Of a DNA stretch of 64,000 nt, positions 33,049-42,089 are shown piece after piece. Where the stretch lies: positions 62,001 to 126,000 of the forward strand of contig JAITMD010000016.1 of the NCBI GenBank assembly GCA_031277535.1. Reading direction: 5' to 3'. Under the pieces are notes generated by a model that saw only the letters and a program-made list of their open reading frames with translations, was not told the DNA's origin and searched no databases. A program made the position numbers and the translations under genes. The stretch comes from Flavobacteriaceae bacterium (lineage in GTDB: Bacteria; Bacteroidota; Bacteroidia; Flavobacteriales; Flavobacteriaceae). How positions within the stretch are numbered: position 1 is the first letter of the stretch; every line of letters starts with the position of its first letter.

Positions 33049-35214
33049 TTATAAGTTGTTTAAGATGAAGTTGGTCATCTTAGTGTATAATTGCAATCTG
33101 GTGTTGCCTCCATAAATACCATGGTTTTTATCAGGATAGATTAGCCAGTCAAAATCTTTATTTTTTTGTACCAACGATTCTATCATAGTCATAGCATTTT
33201 GTACATGCACATTATCATCTGCTGTACCATGAATTAGCAAGTAGCGCCCTTTTAATTTCTCTGCATGTGTGATAGGTGAGTTATCATCATATCCTTGAGG
33301 GTTTTCTTGTGGTGTTTTCATGTATCGCTCTGTGTAGATGCTGTCGTAATATCTCCAATTAATAACTGGTGCTACTGCAATAGCCGCTTTAAACACATCG
33401 TTCCCTTGTAAAAGTGCGTTAGACGACATAAAACCACCATAGCTCCATCCCCATATTCCAATGCGGTTTCCATCTACATAGTTTTGTTTTGCCAAGTATT
33501 TTGCCACTTCTATCTGGTCTTCTACTTCGTATTTACCCAATTGGTATTGAGTCGTTTTTTTGAAGTCAGTACCTCTATATCCAGTTCCTCTACCATCAAC
33601 AGTTACCACAATGTATCCGTGCTGTGTAAGCATAGCATGCCAAAAGTCGTTTGAATCCAACCATTTGTCTGCCACTTGTTGTGAACCTGGTCCACTGTAT
33701 TGATACATCAATACAGGGTATTTTTTAGTTGCGTCAAAGTTAGCAGGTTTCATGATCCACGCATTCAACTTCAAGCCACCTACTGTAGGCAGTTGTGTAA
33801 ACTCTTTCGTAGGTAAGTTGTACGCTTTTAGTTTGCTCTCCAAAGCCGTATTGTCCAAAATAGCTTTAATCAACTTCCCATCTGTTGTTTTGTTTAAAGT
33901 GTACTGTGGAGCAGTTTTGCTTGACGAGTATGTATTGATAAACTGTTGGAAATTAGGGCTAAAAATAGCTTTGTTTGTTCCTAATTTATCAGATAATTTT
34001 TTTCTATTTTTTCCATTCACATCCACTACATAGATACCTCTGTAGATAGATCCTTCTTCTGTAGATTGGAAAAACAATTTTTTACTCTTAGGATCTATTC
34101 CATAGTAATCCGTTACTTCCCAATCTCCTTTTGTGATTTGATTGATTAATTTTCCTTCTTTGTTGTAGTGGTATAGATGATTGTTTCCATCTCTTTCACT
34201 CAACCACACAAAGTCATTATTGTCCAAAAATTTAAGGTCGTGTACATTTACATAAGCCTTATCTTTTTCGTTCAGTATTAATTTTTTGTCAGCAGTATCC
34301 CCATGTACAAAAAACACCTTTAAGTCGTTTTGGTGTCTATTGATCACCTGAGCACTAAGGTATTTACTATCATTAGTCCACTTGATACGTGGAATGTAGA
34401 AATCGTTAAACTCGCTTAGGTCTACTTTCGTTGTTTTATTTGTTTTTAAATCGTAGATATGTATAGATACCACAGCATTTTTCTCTCCTGCTTTAGGGTA
34501 CTTAAATTTATCTTGTGTAGGGTAAAGTCCTGTACCATAGATATCCATTGAATACTCTGGTACGTCTTTTTCATCAAATTTTACATAAGCAATTTTCCCA
34601 CTGTCGCTGTTCCAATCAAACATGCGTACAATAGCAAACTCCTCTTCGTAAACCCAGTCTGAAATACCATTGATAATATGATTTTTCTTTCCATCATTTG
34701 TTACACGAGTTGTTTTTGCTGTTGGGATATCATAGATGTATAAATCGTTTGAATAAACATAAGCGATTTTTGTTCCATCGTTTGAGAAAACAGGTTCCAT
34801 TACTGGATGTGTAGCAATAGGGGTAACTGTTTTAGTTGATGGATTATACAAGTAGTAATCTGCTGTAAAAGAATGACGAAAGATAGGTGTAGAGTTTGTA
34901 CCAATCAATAATTGCTCTTCTTTTGCATCAAATACATAATTATCTATCGATTTGATTTGTGGGAATTGAGCATTGTCAAATATTGTCTTCACTTTTTCAA
35001 GTGTAGAAAAGTCATACGTATTAATTACCTGAGCTTGCTCAGTAGCATTTTCAATGCGCGTAAAATGGTTAGAGCGATTTAAGGTATTAACCGACTCCAT
35101 TGCCTTTGTTCTAAAGGTTCCATTCCAAATTTCATCCAACTTCACTTGCTTTTGTGCAAAACCTAATTGTGTTGCCAATACGCAAACCAATAGGATACTC
35201 TTAGGGTATTTCAT
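33049..35214 (-). CDS. dipeptidyl peptidase IV (S9B)
   Basis: The 721-residue product is a periplasmic or outer-surface serine peptidase that releases N-terminal dipeptides, preferentially after proline. A signal peptide (SILLVCVLATQLGFA) precedes an eight-bladed propeller domain with the substrate-binding Glu pair in SDWVYEEEFA, and a C-terminal alpha/beta-hydrolase domain. The triad is Ser591 in GWSYGGF, Asp666 in GTADDNVH and His698 in DKNHGI. All DPP IV hallmarks are present. It is the first gene of a run with two POT transporters, which would take up the released dipeptides. Confidence 0.95.
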   Translation of the reverse strand: MKYPKSILLVCVLATQLGFAQKQVKLDEIWNGTFRTKAMESVNTLNRSNHFTRIENATEQAQVINTYDFSTLEKVKTIFDNAQFPQIKSIDNYVFDAKEEQLLIGTNSTPIFRHSFTADYYLYNPSTKTVTPIATHPVMEPVFSNDGTKIAYVYSNDLYIYDIPTAKTTRVTNDGKKNHIINGISDWVYEEEFAIVRMFDWNSDSGKIAYVKFDEKDVPEYSMDIYGTGLYPTQDKFKYPKAGEKNAVVSIHIYDLKTNKTTKVDLSEFNDFYIPRIKWTNDSKYLSAQVINRHQNDLKVFFVHGDTADKKLILNEKDKAYVNVHDLKFLDNNDFVWLSERDGNNHLYHYNKEGKLINQITKGDWEVTDYYGIDPKSKKLFFQSTEEGSIYRGIYVVDVNGKNRKKLSDKLGTNKAIFSPNFQQFINTYSSSKTAPQYTLNKTTDGKLIKAILDNTALESKLKAYNLPTKEFTQLPTVGGLKLNAWIMKPANFDATKKYPVLMYQYSGPGSQQVADKWLDSNDFWHAMLTQHGYIVVTVDGRGTGYRGTDFKKTTQYQLGKYEVEDQIEVAKYLAKQNYVDGNRIGIWGWSYGGFMSSNALLQGNDVFKAAIAVAPVINWRYYDSIYTERYMKTPQENPQGYDDNSPITHAEKLKGRYLLIHGTADDNVHVQNAMTMIESLVQKNKDFDWLIYPDKNHGIYGGNTRLQLYTKMTNFILNNL

Positions 35215-35637
35215 TATTTATTTAATCGAAAAAACTTCCAATTTTAATGAAAAAATATGATTTATACCAATTTATTTTTCGGATACAGCAATAAATACTT
35301 AAATCTATTGCATGGGTTTTGGTTGGTTTTGTCTTAATATCTTTGGGATATTCTTGGTTAGTTTGGTAAAATGCTATAATAATGCATTAAAATAAGACTT
35401 GTTGTTGTAAGCAAGTCAAAAGGGAATAGATCGTAAAAAAACATGCTTGATTATCTGTGAAAAAGACAATTTTGAGGTTTATTGTCTTAATTCAGCAAAT
35501 AGGAGTAAAATAGTAACACCAGTGAAAGAAGGACTAAATGCTTTTTTGAGTGGATGTATTAAACAGTAAAAAAGGAAAAACATAACGCTATAGATCAAAC
35601 ATCTCGTATAGAATAGACGAGATGTTTGATTTTGTGT
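35215..35637. other. 423-base non-coding interval
   Basis: This gap precedes the DPP IV gene and follows the AhpD-like gene, both on the minus strand. It contains the terminator 35594-35630 and presumably the DPP IV promoter, for which I cannot name a good TAnnTTTG box. No ORF stands out. Confidence 0.5.
35594..35630 (-). terminator. terminator of the AhpD-like gene
   Basis: ATCAAACATCTCGT (35594-35607) and ACGAGATGTTTGAT (35617-35630) form a perfect 14-bp stem with a 9-nt loop. The T tail on the minus strand is poor. Confidence 0.7.
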
Positions 35638-36075
35638 TTATATTGCTTTTTTGTGTGTAGCAACAGCAATTCTGTTCCAAGCATTAATAGTTATAGCACA
35701 CATAAGTAGTTGAGCAAAATATATTTCGCCAAACAGTTCTTGTCCTTTGTTGTATGTTTCGTCTGTTACTCCTTGCGCACTTATAAATGTGATTTCTTCT
35801 GTTAGTTGTAAAATCAGTTGTTCTTCTGCCGAAAACAATTCTGTTTCTCTCCAAGCTGCAATAGCTAACAATTGACGTAAATCGGCTCCTTTTTTTATAG
35901 CATCTTGGTTGTGCAAATCCAAGCAGTACCCACAACCATTTAGTTGTGACGCCCTAATCTTGATAAATTCTATGTGTAGGGGTTGCAATAAAGAGTCGTG
36001 TAAGTATTTTTCTAAAGCAATCATGCCAGTGTATGCAGCTGGATCAAGATCGTAGATGTTTTTTCTTGTACTCAT
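35638..36075 (-). CDS. carboxymuconolactone decarboxylase/AhpD-like protein
   Basis: The 145-residue all-helical product carries the AhpD-like redox motif C-x2-C-x3-H (Cys48, Cys51, His55) in RASQLNGCGYCLDLHNQDA. Family members act as peroxidase partners or in ring cleavage; the CxxCxxxH motif here points to a peroxidase-type thiol role. Length matches the single-domain family. It lies 62 bases behind the Crp/Fnr-type gene on the same strand and may be its target. Confidence 0.85.
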   Translation of the reverse strand: MSTRKNIYDLDPAAYTGMIALEKYLHDSLLQPLHIEFIKIRASQLNGCGYCLDLHNQDAIKKGADLRQLLAIAAWRETELFSAEEQLILQLTEEITFISAQGVTDETYNKGQELFGEIYFAQLLMCAITINAWNRIAVATHKKAI

Positions 36076-36137
36076 TTTGTTTTCATTTTTATTACTACAA
36101 AACTCTGATTTGTACGAGATAAAAAACTTAAACAGGT

Positions 36138-36716
36138 TTAAGAAAGTCGCTTTTTCTTTATTTCACTTAAATATTCAGGAGAAAATCCTAAATACGATGC
36201 AATTAAGTATTGTGGAATTCGCTGGATAAACCAAGGGAACTGCGTTTCGAAGTGAAAATATAGTTCTTCTCTCGAAAAGTCGTAATGATAAGTAATTCTC
36301 TTTTGTGCAGCAGCATTTGCACGCTGGTATATGCAACGAAAGTATTTTTCCATTACAGGATATTGTTGAAGTAAAAGATTGTAGTTTTCACGACTAATTT
36401 GGGCTATTGTAGTATGTTCTACTGCTTGTATGCTGTATGTTGATAACAATTTTTGGTCGAAAGACAAATGATCTGTTATCCACCAGTTTTCGATAGCAAA
36501 ATCGATGGTTTGCTCTATGCCATTGTTTTTGGTGTAATAACTGCGCATGCATCCATTCAGTACAAAGTATAGTGATGTGCATGGCGCGCCTTCTTGTAGT
36601 ATTATCTCCTTTTTCTTGAGTGGTATTACGTCAAAATAGTTGGCTATATTATGCCAGATGTCTTGTAGGTCATGACCTGTTATTTTTTGAATATGTAGGT
36701 GTAAAGGAGTAAGCAT
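36138..36716 (-). CDS. Crp/Fnr family transcriptional regulator
   Basis: The 192-residue product has an N-terminal cyclic-nucleotide-binding-like beta roll (about 30-120: EIILQEGAPCTSLYFVLNGC, then MRSYY) and a C-terminal winged helix (about 145-192) with FSPEYLSEIKKKR as recognition helix. The effector-binding pocket RxS motif of cAMP binders is not evident, as in many flavobacterial members that sense no known ligand. It precedes the AhpD-like gene and probably controls it. The ATG gives a 192-residue protein, the normal length of this Bacteroidota subgroup. Confidence 0.88.
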   Translation of the reverse strand: MLTPLHLHIQKITGHDLQDIWHNIANYFDVIPLKKKEIILQEGAPCTSLYFVLNGCMRSYYTKNNGIEQTIDFAIENWWITDHLSFDQKLLSTYSIQAVEHTTIAQISRENYNLLLQQYPVMEKYFRCIYQRANAAAQKRITYHYDFSREELYFHFETQFPWFIQRIPQYLIASYLGFSPEYLSEIKKKRLS

Positions 36717-37443
36717 GTGGTGGTGAAATTGATGTATAATATAAAGGTAGAAAAAATAAGATTGTTTTTTCGACTGCGTTTTGTTTTGTAGTTCTTTTGA
36801 TACGGTTTTACTGTTGTTCGGAAAAAGTACCGTTTTTCAAAGGCGTACCAAAGCAATTCTCGAAGGAGAGTAAAAGAAAATAAAAATAAATTTTTTTAAA
36901 AGGTTTGTTTATAGGTGTTTATGTGTTTTTAGGTCCTTCAAAACAGAGCAAAAATGCCAAATGAATTCAAAAAGACCAAATGAGGGCAGATTAAACAATT
37001 GATTGCTGAGTTGTTCACTCAATTAAAGGGTGTTTTTAGAATTGTTTAGTTTAGGTTGTAGTTGTTTGTTTACTGATGACGATTGCATTTATTTGATGAG
37101 TTGCGATTTTTTTATCTATTTTAGTATTTTTAATATCTGGTTGCAAGTATATTGTACTTAGTATAGTATAGAATGCTTTGTTCTTTTTTAGAGAAGAAAG
37201 GAACAAAGAAACTTGTTTCTAAAAATAAGAACGCTGCAAAAAAAGATGTTTTTTGTTTTGTTAGTGTGTACAATAGAAATTGTAGTGATTGTTTGATTAG
37301 CTATAATCTACTTGTCTTTGTTGGAATGTATCGTGATTTTTGAATAAAAATGTTATAATACCAATAAGGAGTAAATGTTGAAGGTGATGAAGCTGTTGCT
37401 GTGTTTAAATAGATATTGCTTAGAATTTTTGAAAATGTTTAGT
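36717..37443. other. 727-base interval with phased repeats
   Basis: The gap between the divergent Crp/Fnr-type and lipoprotein genes is very AT-rich. It holds the phased repeat at 36940-36997. A 56-codon frame at 37173-37343 is the longest ATG frame that I noticed and is not convincing. Promoters of both flanking genes must lie here. Confidence 0.5.
36940..36997. repeat. 9-10 bp phased tandem repeat
   Basis: Consecutive segments begin with CA: CAAAACAGAG, CAAAAATGC, CAAATGAATT, CAAAAAGAC, CAAATGAGGG, CAGATTAAA, alternating 10 and 9 bases. Seen another way it is a 19-bp direct repeat AAAAATGCCAAATGAATTC and AAAAAGACCAAATGAGGGC. The string CAAATGAGGGCA is shared with the repeat at 1031. Confidence 0.6.
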
Positions 37444-37944
37444 ATGAAAAGATATGTATTTGTTTTAGTTAGTAGTCTATTATTATTGTCGTCATGCACA
37501 CATGATGAAAAGGAAACAAAAGGGTTTACCTACTTAGCGGCTTCTGTTTTTAAGGTACGTGATAAAGACAAGCAAGATTTGTTGAACCCAAAAACAAAGG
37601 GTTTTTATGAGCATAATCAAATCAGAGTATTACATTTAAGAAATGATGGACAATATATTATGTTTGATCATCCCGAATTAGATTTGAGGTTTGACTATGA
37701 TATTTTTCAAAATGAAGGAGATTATCTCTTTAGGTTACACGGACAAGTAGGAGATTCGTTTTATATCAATAATAAAGTTACTTCTGTAATTAAATGGAAC
37801 AATGCAGTAAGTGATACCATTGTAAGATTAGTGAATAAACAGAAGTATTCTTGGACAACTGTTAAGGTATGGGTAAATGGTGAATTGAGATATGATATGG
37901 ATGATAGTACTAAAAATAATGCTAAGGTTTCGATAGATAGATAA
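37444..37944 (+). CDS. putative lipoprotein of unknown function
   Basis: From ATG 37444 the product has 166 residues and begins with a textbook lipoprotein signal (YVFVLVSSLLLLSSC). A frame-open ATG at 37375 would add 23 residues in front of the signal and is less likely. The mature part has alternating hydrophobic strands (IRVLHLRNDGQYIMFDHPEL, YSWTTVKVWVNGELRYDM) and no motif I recognise. After the Cys comes THDEKETKG, an acidic stretch that in Bacteroidota can favour surface export. It stands alone, with a terminator behind it. Confidence 0.65.
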   Translation: MKRYVFVLVSSLLLLSSCTHDEKETKGFTYLAASVFKVRDKDKQDLLNPKTKGFYEHNQIRVLHLRNDGQYIMFDHPELDLRFDYDIFQNEGDYLFRLHGQVGDSFYINNKVTSVIKWNNAVSDTIVRLVNKQKYSWTTVKVWVNGELRYDMDDSTKNNAKVSIDR

Positions 37945-38271
37945 TGCATAAAAGAGAGAGTATTCGTGATAGAGTACTCTCTCTCTTTGTATAGTGGTGT
38001 TGGTCATTTATACTATATGAGATGATTGGAACTAAAAAGTATTTTTTTAAGTATTTATTAACAAGTGCTTTTGTATTGATTTTACTTAAAGACATTTTCT
38101 GTCTGAATGTGAAGTGTGTAGGTTTTGGTAGTTTGTTAACTTTTTAGTGAAAATATTGGGTATTTTCTTATTACTAAAACTACTTATAAGTTGTTGTTGG
38201 TGTGTAATATTATATTGTTTAGCGAATAATTAAAAAAAATCATATATTTTTGTTGCTCAAAATAATGAAGT
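37945..38271. other. 327-base gap before topA
   Basis: Besides the terminator at 37951 the gap holds a TATTTTTG box at 38245-38252, 20 bases before the topA ATG, which may be the -7 element. I could not find a good -33 element at the usual distance. No ORF is evident. Confidence 0.45.
37951..37988 (+). terminator. terminator of the lipoprotein gene
   Basis: GAGAGAGTA (37954-37962) pairs with TACTCTCTC (37975-37983), with an extra CTCTTT that permits register shifts. Confidence 0.65.
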
Positions 38272-40803
38272 ATGGCAAAGAATTTAGTGATTGTTGAGTC
38301 ACCAGCGAAAGCTAAAACGATAGAGAAATTTTTAGGACAAGATTTTCAGGTAGAGTCAAGTTACGGACATATCGCAGATTTACCCTCTAAAGAAATAGGT
38401 GTAGAAGTTGACAACAACTTTAGGCCAAAGTATGAGGTATCTGCTGATAAGAAGGCTGTTGTGAAAAAGTTGAAGGACCTTGCTAAGAAAGCCGAAACGG
38501 TTTGGTTAGCATCCGATGAGGACCGTGAGGGGGAGGCTATAGCTTGGCACTTGGCAGAAGAACTAAAATTAAAAAGCGATAATACTAAACGTATCGTATT
38601 TCATGAGATTACTAAAGGTGCAATTTTAAAAGCAATAGAAAATCCGAGAGAGATTGACTATAACTTGGTAAATGCACAACAAGCACGAAGAATTCTTGAC
38701 CGATTAGTAGGTTATGAATTGTCACCTGTACTTTGGAAAAAAGTAAAAGGAGGCTTGTCTGCAGGACGTGTACAGTCTGTTGCTGTACGTTTGATTGTAG
38801 AAAGAGAAAGAGAAATTAATGGTTTTAATATAGAATCATTTTATAGTATAGCAGCAGAGTTTACAACACAAGAAGGAAAAATTGTGAAGGCAAAATTGCC
38901 TAAAAACTTTGCAAGTGAGCAAGAGGCATACGCTTTTTTGCAACAAAATGTAGGGGCAAGCTACAGAGTAGGCGATTTGGAAACAAAGCCTGCTAAGAAA
39001 TCTCCAGCAGCTCCGTTTACTACTTCTACTTTACAGCAGGAAGCAGCTCGTAAACTGCATTACTCAGTGGGTCAAACGATGACATTGGCACAACGTTTAT
39101 ATGAGAGTGGACTGATTACGTATATGAGAACGGATAGTGTAAACTTGTCTGACGAAGCAATGAAAGCTGCAGCAAACGAGATTACGAAATCATATGGTGC
39201 AGAATTTTCGAAACCAAGAAAGTATGCAACAAAAAGCAAAGGAGCACAAGAGGCTCACGAGGCTATACGTCCTACCAATATGGCATTGCACAATGCTGCA
39301 GTAGATAGAGATCAAGCAAGATTATACGATTTGATTTGGAAGCGTACATTGGCTTCACAAATGAGCGATGCACAATTGGAGCGTACAAATGTGCGTATCG
39401 AAGCAAATAAGTTTAAAGAAAACTTTGTGGCATCTGGAGAGGTGTTGTTATTTGAAGGTTTCTTAAAAGTATATTTAGAAGGACATGATGATGAAGATGA
39501 AGAAGTAGAAGGTATCTTGCCAAACTTAAAGTTAGGCGAAGGCTTATTAAATAAGTCGTTGGTGGCTACACAACGTTATAGCAAACCAGCAGCGAGATAT
39601 ACGGAGGCTTCTTTGGTGAAAAAGTTGGAAGAGTTGGGTATTGGTCGCCCATCTACATATGCACCTACTATTTCTACTATTATTGCACGTACTTATGTTG
39701 AGAAAGGAACAACAGAAGGAAAAGAGCGCGGATACAAAACACTAAGCCTTAAGGGTGATAAGATAGAAGAGAAGAAGTTGGTAGAAAAAACAGGTTCTGA
39801 TAAAGGGAAATTGATTCCTACTGATATCGGAATGATTGTAAACGATTTCTTGGTAAAGAACTTCAACACAATTATGGATTACCACTTTACAGCAAAAGTA
39901 GAGGAAGACTTTGATGAGATTGCTGCAGGTAATGAGGATTGGGCAAAGATGATGCGTGAGTTTTACGATCATTTCCATCCGATTGTAAAAGATGTAGAAG
40001 AAAATGCAGATCGCGAATCTGGGGAGCGTATATTAGGTACTGATCCAAAAACAGGAAAACCAGTATTGGTTCGTTTAGGGAAGTTTGGACCTATGGCTCA
40101 AATCGGAGATGCAGACGACGAAGAAAAACAATATGCAAGCTTAACGAACGAGCAAAATATAGGTACTATTACTTTAGAAGAAGCTTTGTCTTTATTTTTA
40201 CTTCCACGTGTGTTGGGTGACTATAAAGGAGAAGAAGTAGAAGTGAACAATGGTCGTTTTGGTCCATACGTGCGTTTTGGGAAGGTGTTTATTTCGCTTC
40301 CGAAAGGAGAGGAACCTTTGGATGTGTCTTATGACCGTGCTTTGGAACTTATTCAAGAAAAAGAACAAGCAGATGCACCTATCGCTTCTTATCAAGCATT
40401 GCCTGTACAAAAAGGAGTAGGACGTTTTGGTCCATACTTGAAGTGGAATGGCATATTTATCAATGTAAGTAAGAAATACAATTTCGATAATCTGTCACAA
40501 ACGGATATCAATGAATTGATTGAAGATAAGATTCAGAAAGAAAAAGATAAAGTGATTCACAATTGGGCAGAAGAAGGAATCAAGGTTGAAAAAGCAAGAT
40601 GGGGTCGTTCTGTTATTTTGAGTGGAAAAACGAAGATAGAGTTGTCTAAAGATGTGAATGCGGCAGAGCTAACGTTGGATCAAGTAAAAGCATTGATTGA
40701 AGAAAAAGCGCCTAAGAAAAAAACGGCTGCTAAGAAAACAACAGCTAAAAAGACAACAGCAGTAAAGAAAACAACAACGGCAAAAAAAGCTACAAAGAAA
40801 TAG
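38272..40803 (+). CDS. topA: DNA topoisomerase I
   Basis: The 843-residue product is a type IA topoisomerase that relaxes negative supercoils. The Toprim domain is N-terminal (IVESPAKAKTIEKFLG with Glu9; SDEDREGE with Asp82 and Asp84) and the active-site Tyr284 lies in LITYMRTDSVNLS; LEELGIGRPSTYAPT follows. The C-terminal third has three repeats of the G-R-F/W-G-P-Y type (NGRFGPYVRFG, VGRFGPYLKWNG) and a Lys/Thr/Ala tail of about 35 residues. I see no Cys at all, so the zinc ribbons of E. coli TopA are absent, as is usual in Bacteroidota. The next gene starts 3 bases after the stop. Confidence 0.96.
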   Translation: MAKNLVIVESPAKAKTIEKFLGQDFQVESSYGHIADLPSKEIGVEVDNNFRPKYEVSADKKAVVKKLKDLAKKAETVWLASDEDREGEAIAWHLAEELKLKSDNTKRIVFHEITKGAILKAIENPREIDYNLVNAQQARRILDRLVGYELSPVLWKKVKGGLSAGRVQSVAVRLIVEREREINGFNIESFYSIAAEFTTQEGKIVKAKLPKNFASEQEAYAFLQQNVGASYRVGDLETKPAKKSPAAPFTTSTLQQEAARKLHYSVGQTMTLAQRLYESGLITYMRTDSVNLSDEAMKAAANEITKSYGAEFSKPRKYATKSKGAQEAHEAIRPTNMALHNAAVDRDQARLYDLIWKRTLASQMSDAQLERTNVRIEANKFKENFVASGEVLLFEGFLKVYLEGHDDEDEEVEGILPNLKLGEGLLNKSLVATQRYSKPAARYTEASLVKKLEELGIGRPSTYAPTISTIIARTYVEKGTTEGKERGYKTLSLKGDKIEEKKLVEKTGSDKGKLIPTDIGMIVNDFLVKNFNTIMDYHFTAKVEEDFDEIAAGNEDWAKMMREFYDHFHPIVKDVEENADRESGERILGTDPKTGKPVLVRLGKFGPMAQIGDADDEEKQYASLTNEQNIGTITLEEALSLFLLPRVLGDYKGEEVEVNNGRFGPYVRFGKVFISLPKGEEPLDVSYDRALELIQEKEQADAPIASYQALPVQKGVGRFGPYLKWNGIFINVSKKYNFDNLSQTDINELIEDKIQKEKDKVIHNWAEEGIKVEKARWGRSVILSGKTKIELSKDVNAAELTLDQVKALIEEKAPKKKTAAKKTTAKKTTAVKKTTTAKKATKK

Positions 40804-40806
40804 AAT

Positions 40807-41961
40807 ATGATTTTTCAATTGCTTAAGCCATTAGATTTAGATTTTCTTAACTTTGTGGACGGTTTGCCAAGCCAGTCTTTGGGAAAGAAGGTAACTTTTT
40901 TTAAAGGAGGTACATTTGAAGATTTCGACAAGTACCAATTGGCGATTATTGGAGTAAACGATAATAGAGGAACTGGTAGTTATTCAGAAGATATCGTAGA
41001 CTTGAGTAAAATACGCAAAGCATTTTATGCCTTGTATCCTGGAAATTGGAATACTCGAGTGATAGATATGGGAGATATAACTCCTGGAGATACATTAGAT
41101 GATACTTATTTTTTGGTAAAAAGTATTGTTGCAGAGTTATTGAGAAATAAAATTGTACCTATTATCATAGGAGGATCTCAAGATTTGACGTATCCTATGT
41201 ATCGCGCATATGACGAGTTTGAACAGATGGTTAACTTGGTTGCGATTGATCATAAATTGGATTTGGCAAAAGAAGAATGTGACGTAGCAGATAGTTATTT
41301 GTCTAAGATAATAGTGGACGAGCCAAATAACTTGTTTAATTTTTCGAATTTAGGGTATCAGACTTACTTTAATTCGCAAGAAGAAATAGATTTAATAAGC
41401 AGTTTGTACTTCGAGGCCTATAGAGTAGGTGAGATTGCAAATAACTTGTCGTTGGCAGAACCGGTTTTGAGAGATGCTGATTTGGTGAGCTTGGATATGA
41501 ATGTTGTGAAATCGAGTGATTCTGGGAATTTTGAGATGTTTAGTCCTAATGGTTTTAATGGTAGAGAAATCTGTGCCTTAGCCCGTTATAGTGGATTGAG
41601 TGATAGAGTTAGTTCTTTTGGTATTTTTAATAGCAATAATCAGTCGTCTGAAGCGTTATTAATAGGACAGATCTTATGGTACTTTATAGAAGGATTTAAT
41701 TTTCGCTATAAGGAGTATCCATTTGTTAATAAAGAGAGTTATTTTAAATATATTGTTCCAATAGAAGGATATGATGAATTAATTTTCTACAAGAGTGATG
41801 TGTCAGGACGTTGGTGGATAGAGATTCTTTTGGCAGCAAATGAGGGGAAATTGAAAAACAAAAAGATTCTATTGCCATGTAGTCAAGAGGACTATCTGCA
41901 AGCAATTCAGCAAGAAGTGCCAGAAAGATGGTGGAGAATGTTAAAAAAGAGCTTGGTTTAG
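40807..41961 (+). CDS. arginase-fold protein with degenerate metal site
   Basis: The 384-residue product has the arginase/agmatinase/formimidoylglutamase fold and would be labelled formimidoylglutamase by similarity. The metal site is damaged: the first ligand motif GG-x-H-D reads GGSQDLT (Gln125 for His), the D-x-H-x-D motif reads IDHKLD (Asp148, Lys150 for His, Asp152), and the S-x-D-x-D motif reads SLDMN (Asp230, Asn232 for Asp). Three of the six Mn ligands are replaced, so hydrolytic activity is unlikely. It starts 3 bases after topA and lies upstream of gldK, a position I recall from other flavobacteria. A structural or regulatory role linked to T9SS is possible but unproven. Confidence 0.8.
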   Translation: MIFQLLKPLDLDFLNFVDGLPSQSLGKKVTFFKGGTFEDFDKYQLAIIGVNDNRGTGSYSEDIVDLSKIRKAFYALYPGNWNTRVIDMGDITPGDTLDDTYFLVKSIVAELLRNKIVPIIIGGSQDLTYPMYRAYDEFEQMVNLVAIDHKLDLAKEECDVADSYLSKIIVDEPNNLFNFSNLGYQTYFNSQEEIDLISSLYFEAYRVGEIANNLSLAEPVLRDADLVSLDMNVVKSSDSGNFEMFSPNGFNGREICALARYSGLSDRVSSFGIFNSNNQSSEALLIGQILWYFIEGFNFRYKEYPFVNKESYFKYIVPIEGYDELIFYKSDVSGRWWIEILLAANEGKLKNKKILLPCSQEDYLQAIQQEVPERWWRMLKKSLV

Positions 41962-42020
41962 TGTCAAAAAATTACCTGAAAGGGATTGTTAAATAAAAAT
42001 TAAAATTTTTTTAATTTTGT

Positions 42021-42052
42021 TTTGTGAAATTAAAAATTATTGAATACGTTTA
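42021..42052 (+). promoter_or_regulatory. candidate promoter of the gldKLMN operon
   Basis: TTTG (42021-42024), a 20-base spacer and TACGTTTA (42045-42052) approximate TTTG-N19-TAnnTTTG with one mismatch in the -7 box. It lies 38 bases before the gldK ATG. Confidence 0.35.
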
Positions 42053-42089
42053 CATTTTTAAGAACGGTATATAAAAACCTATATAATAT

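Noticed and set aside
37173..37343. 56-codon ATG frame with a Lys-rich start and Cys-containing end
   Set aside because: No promoter, no terminator of its own and no homology that I can name; the region looks like ordinary AT-rich leader DNA.
40807..41961. Label as active formimidoylglutamase
   Set aside because: Three of six manganese ligands are replaced and no hut (histidine degradation) genes are nearby.
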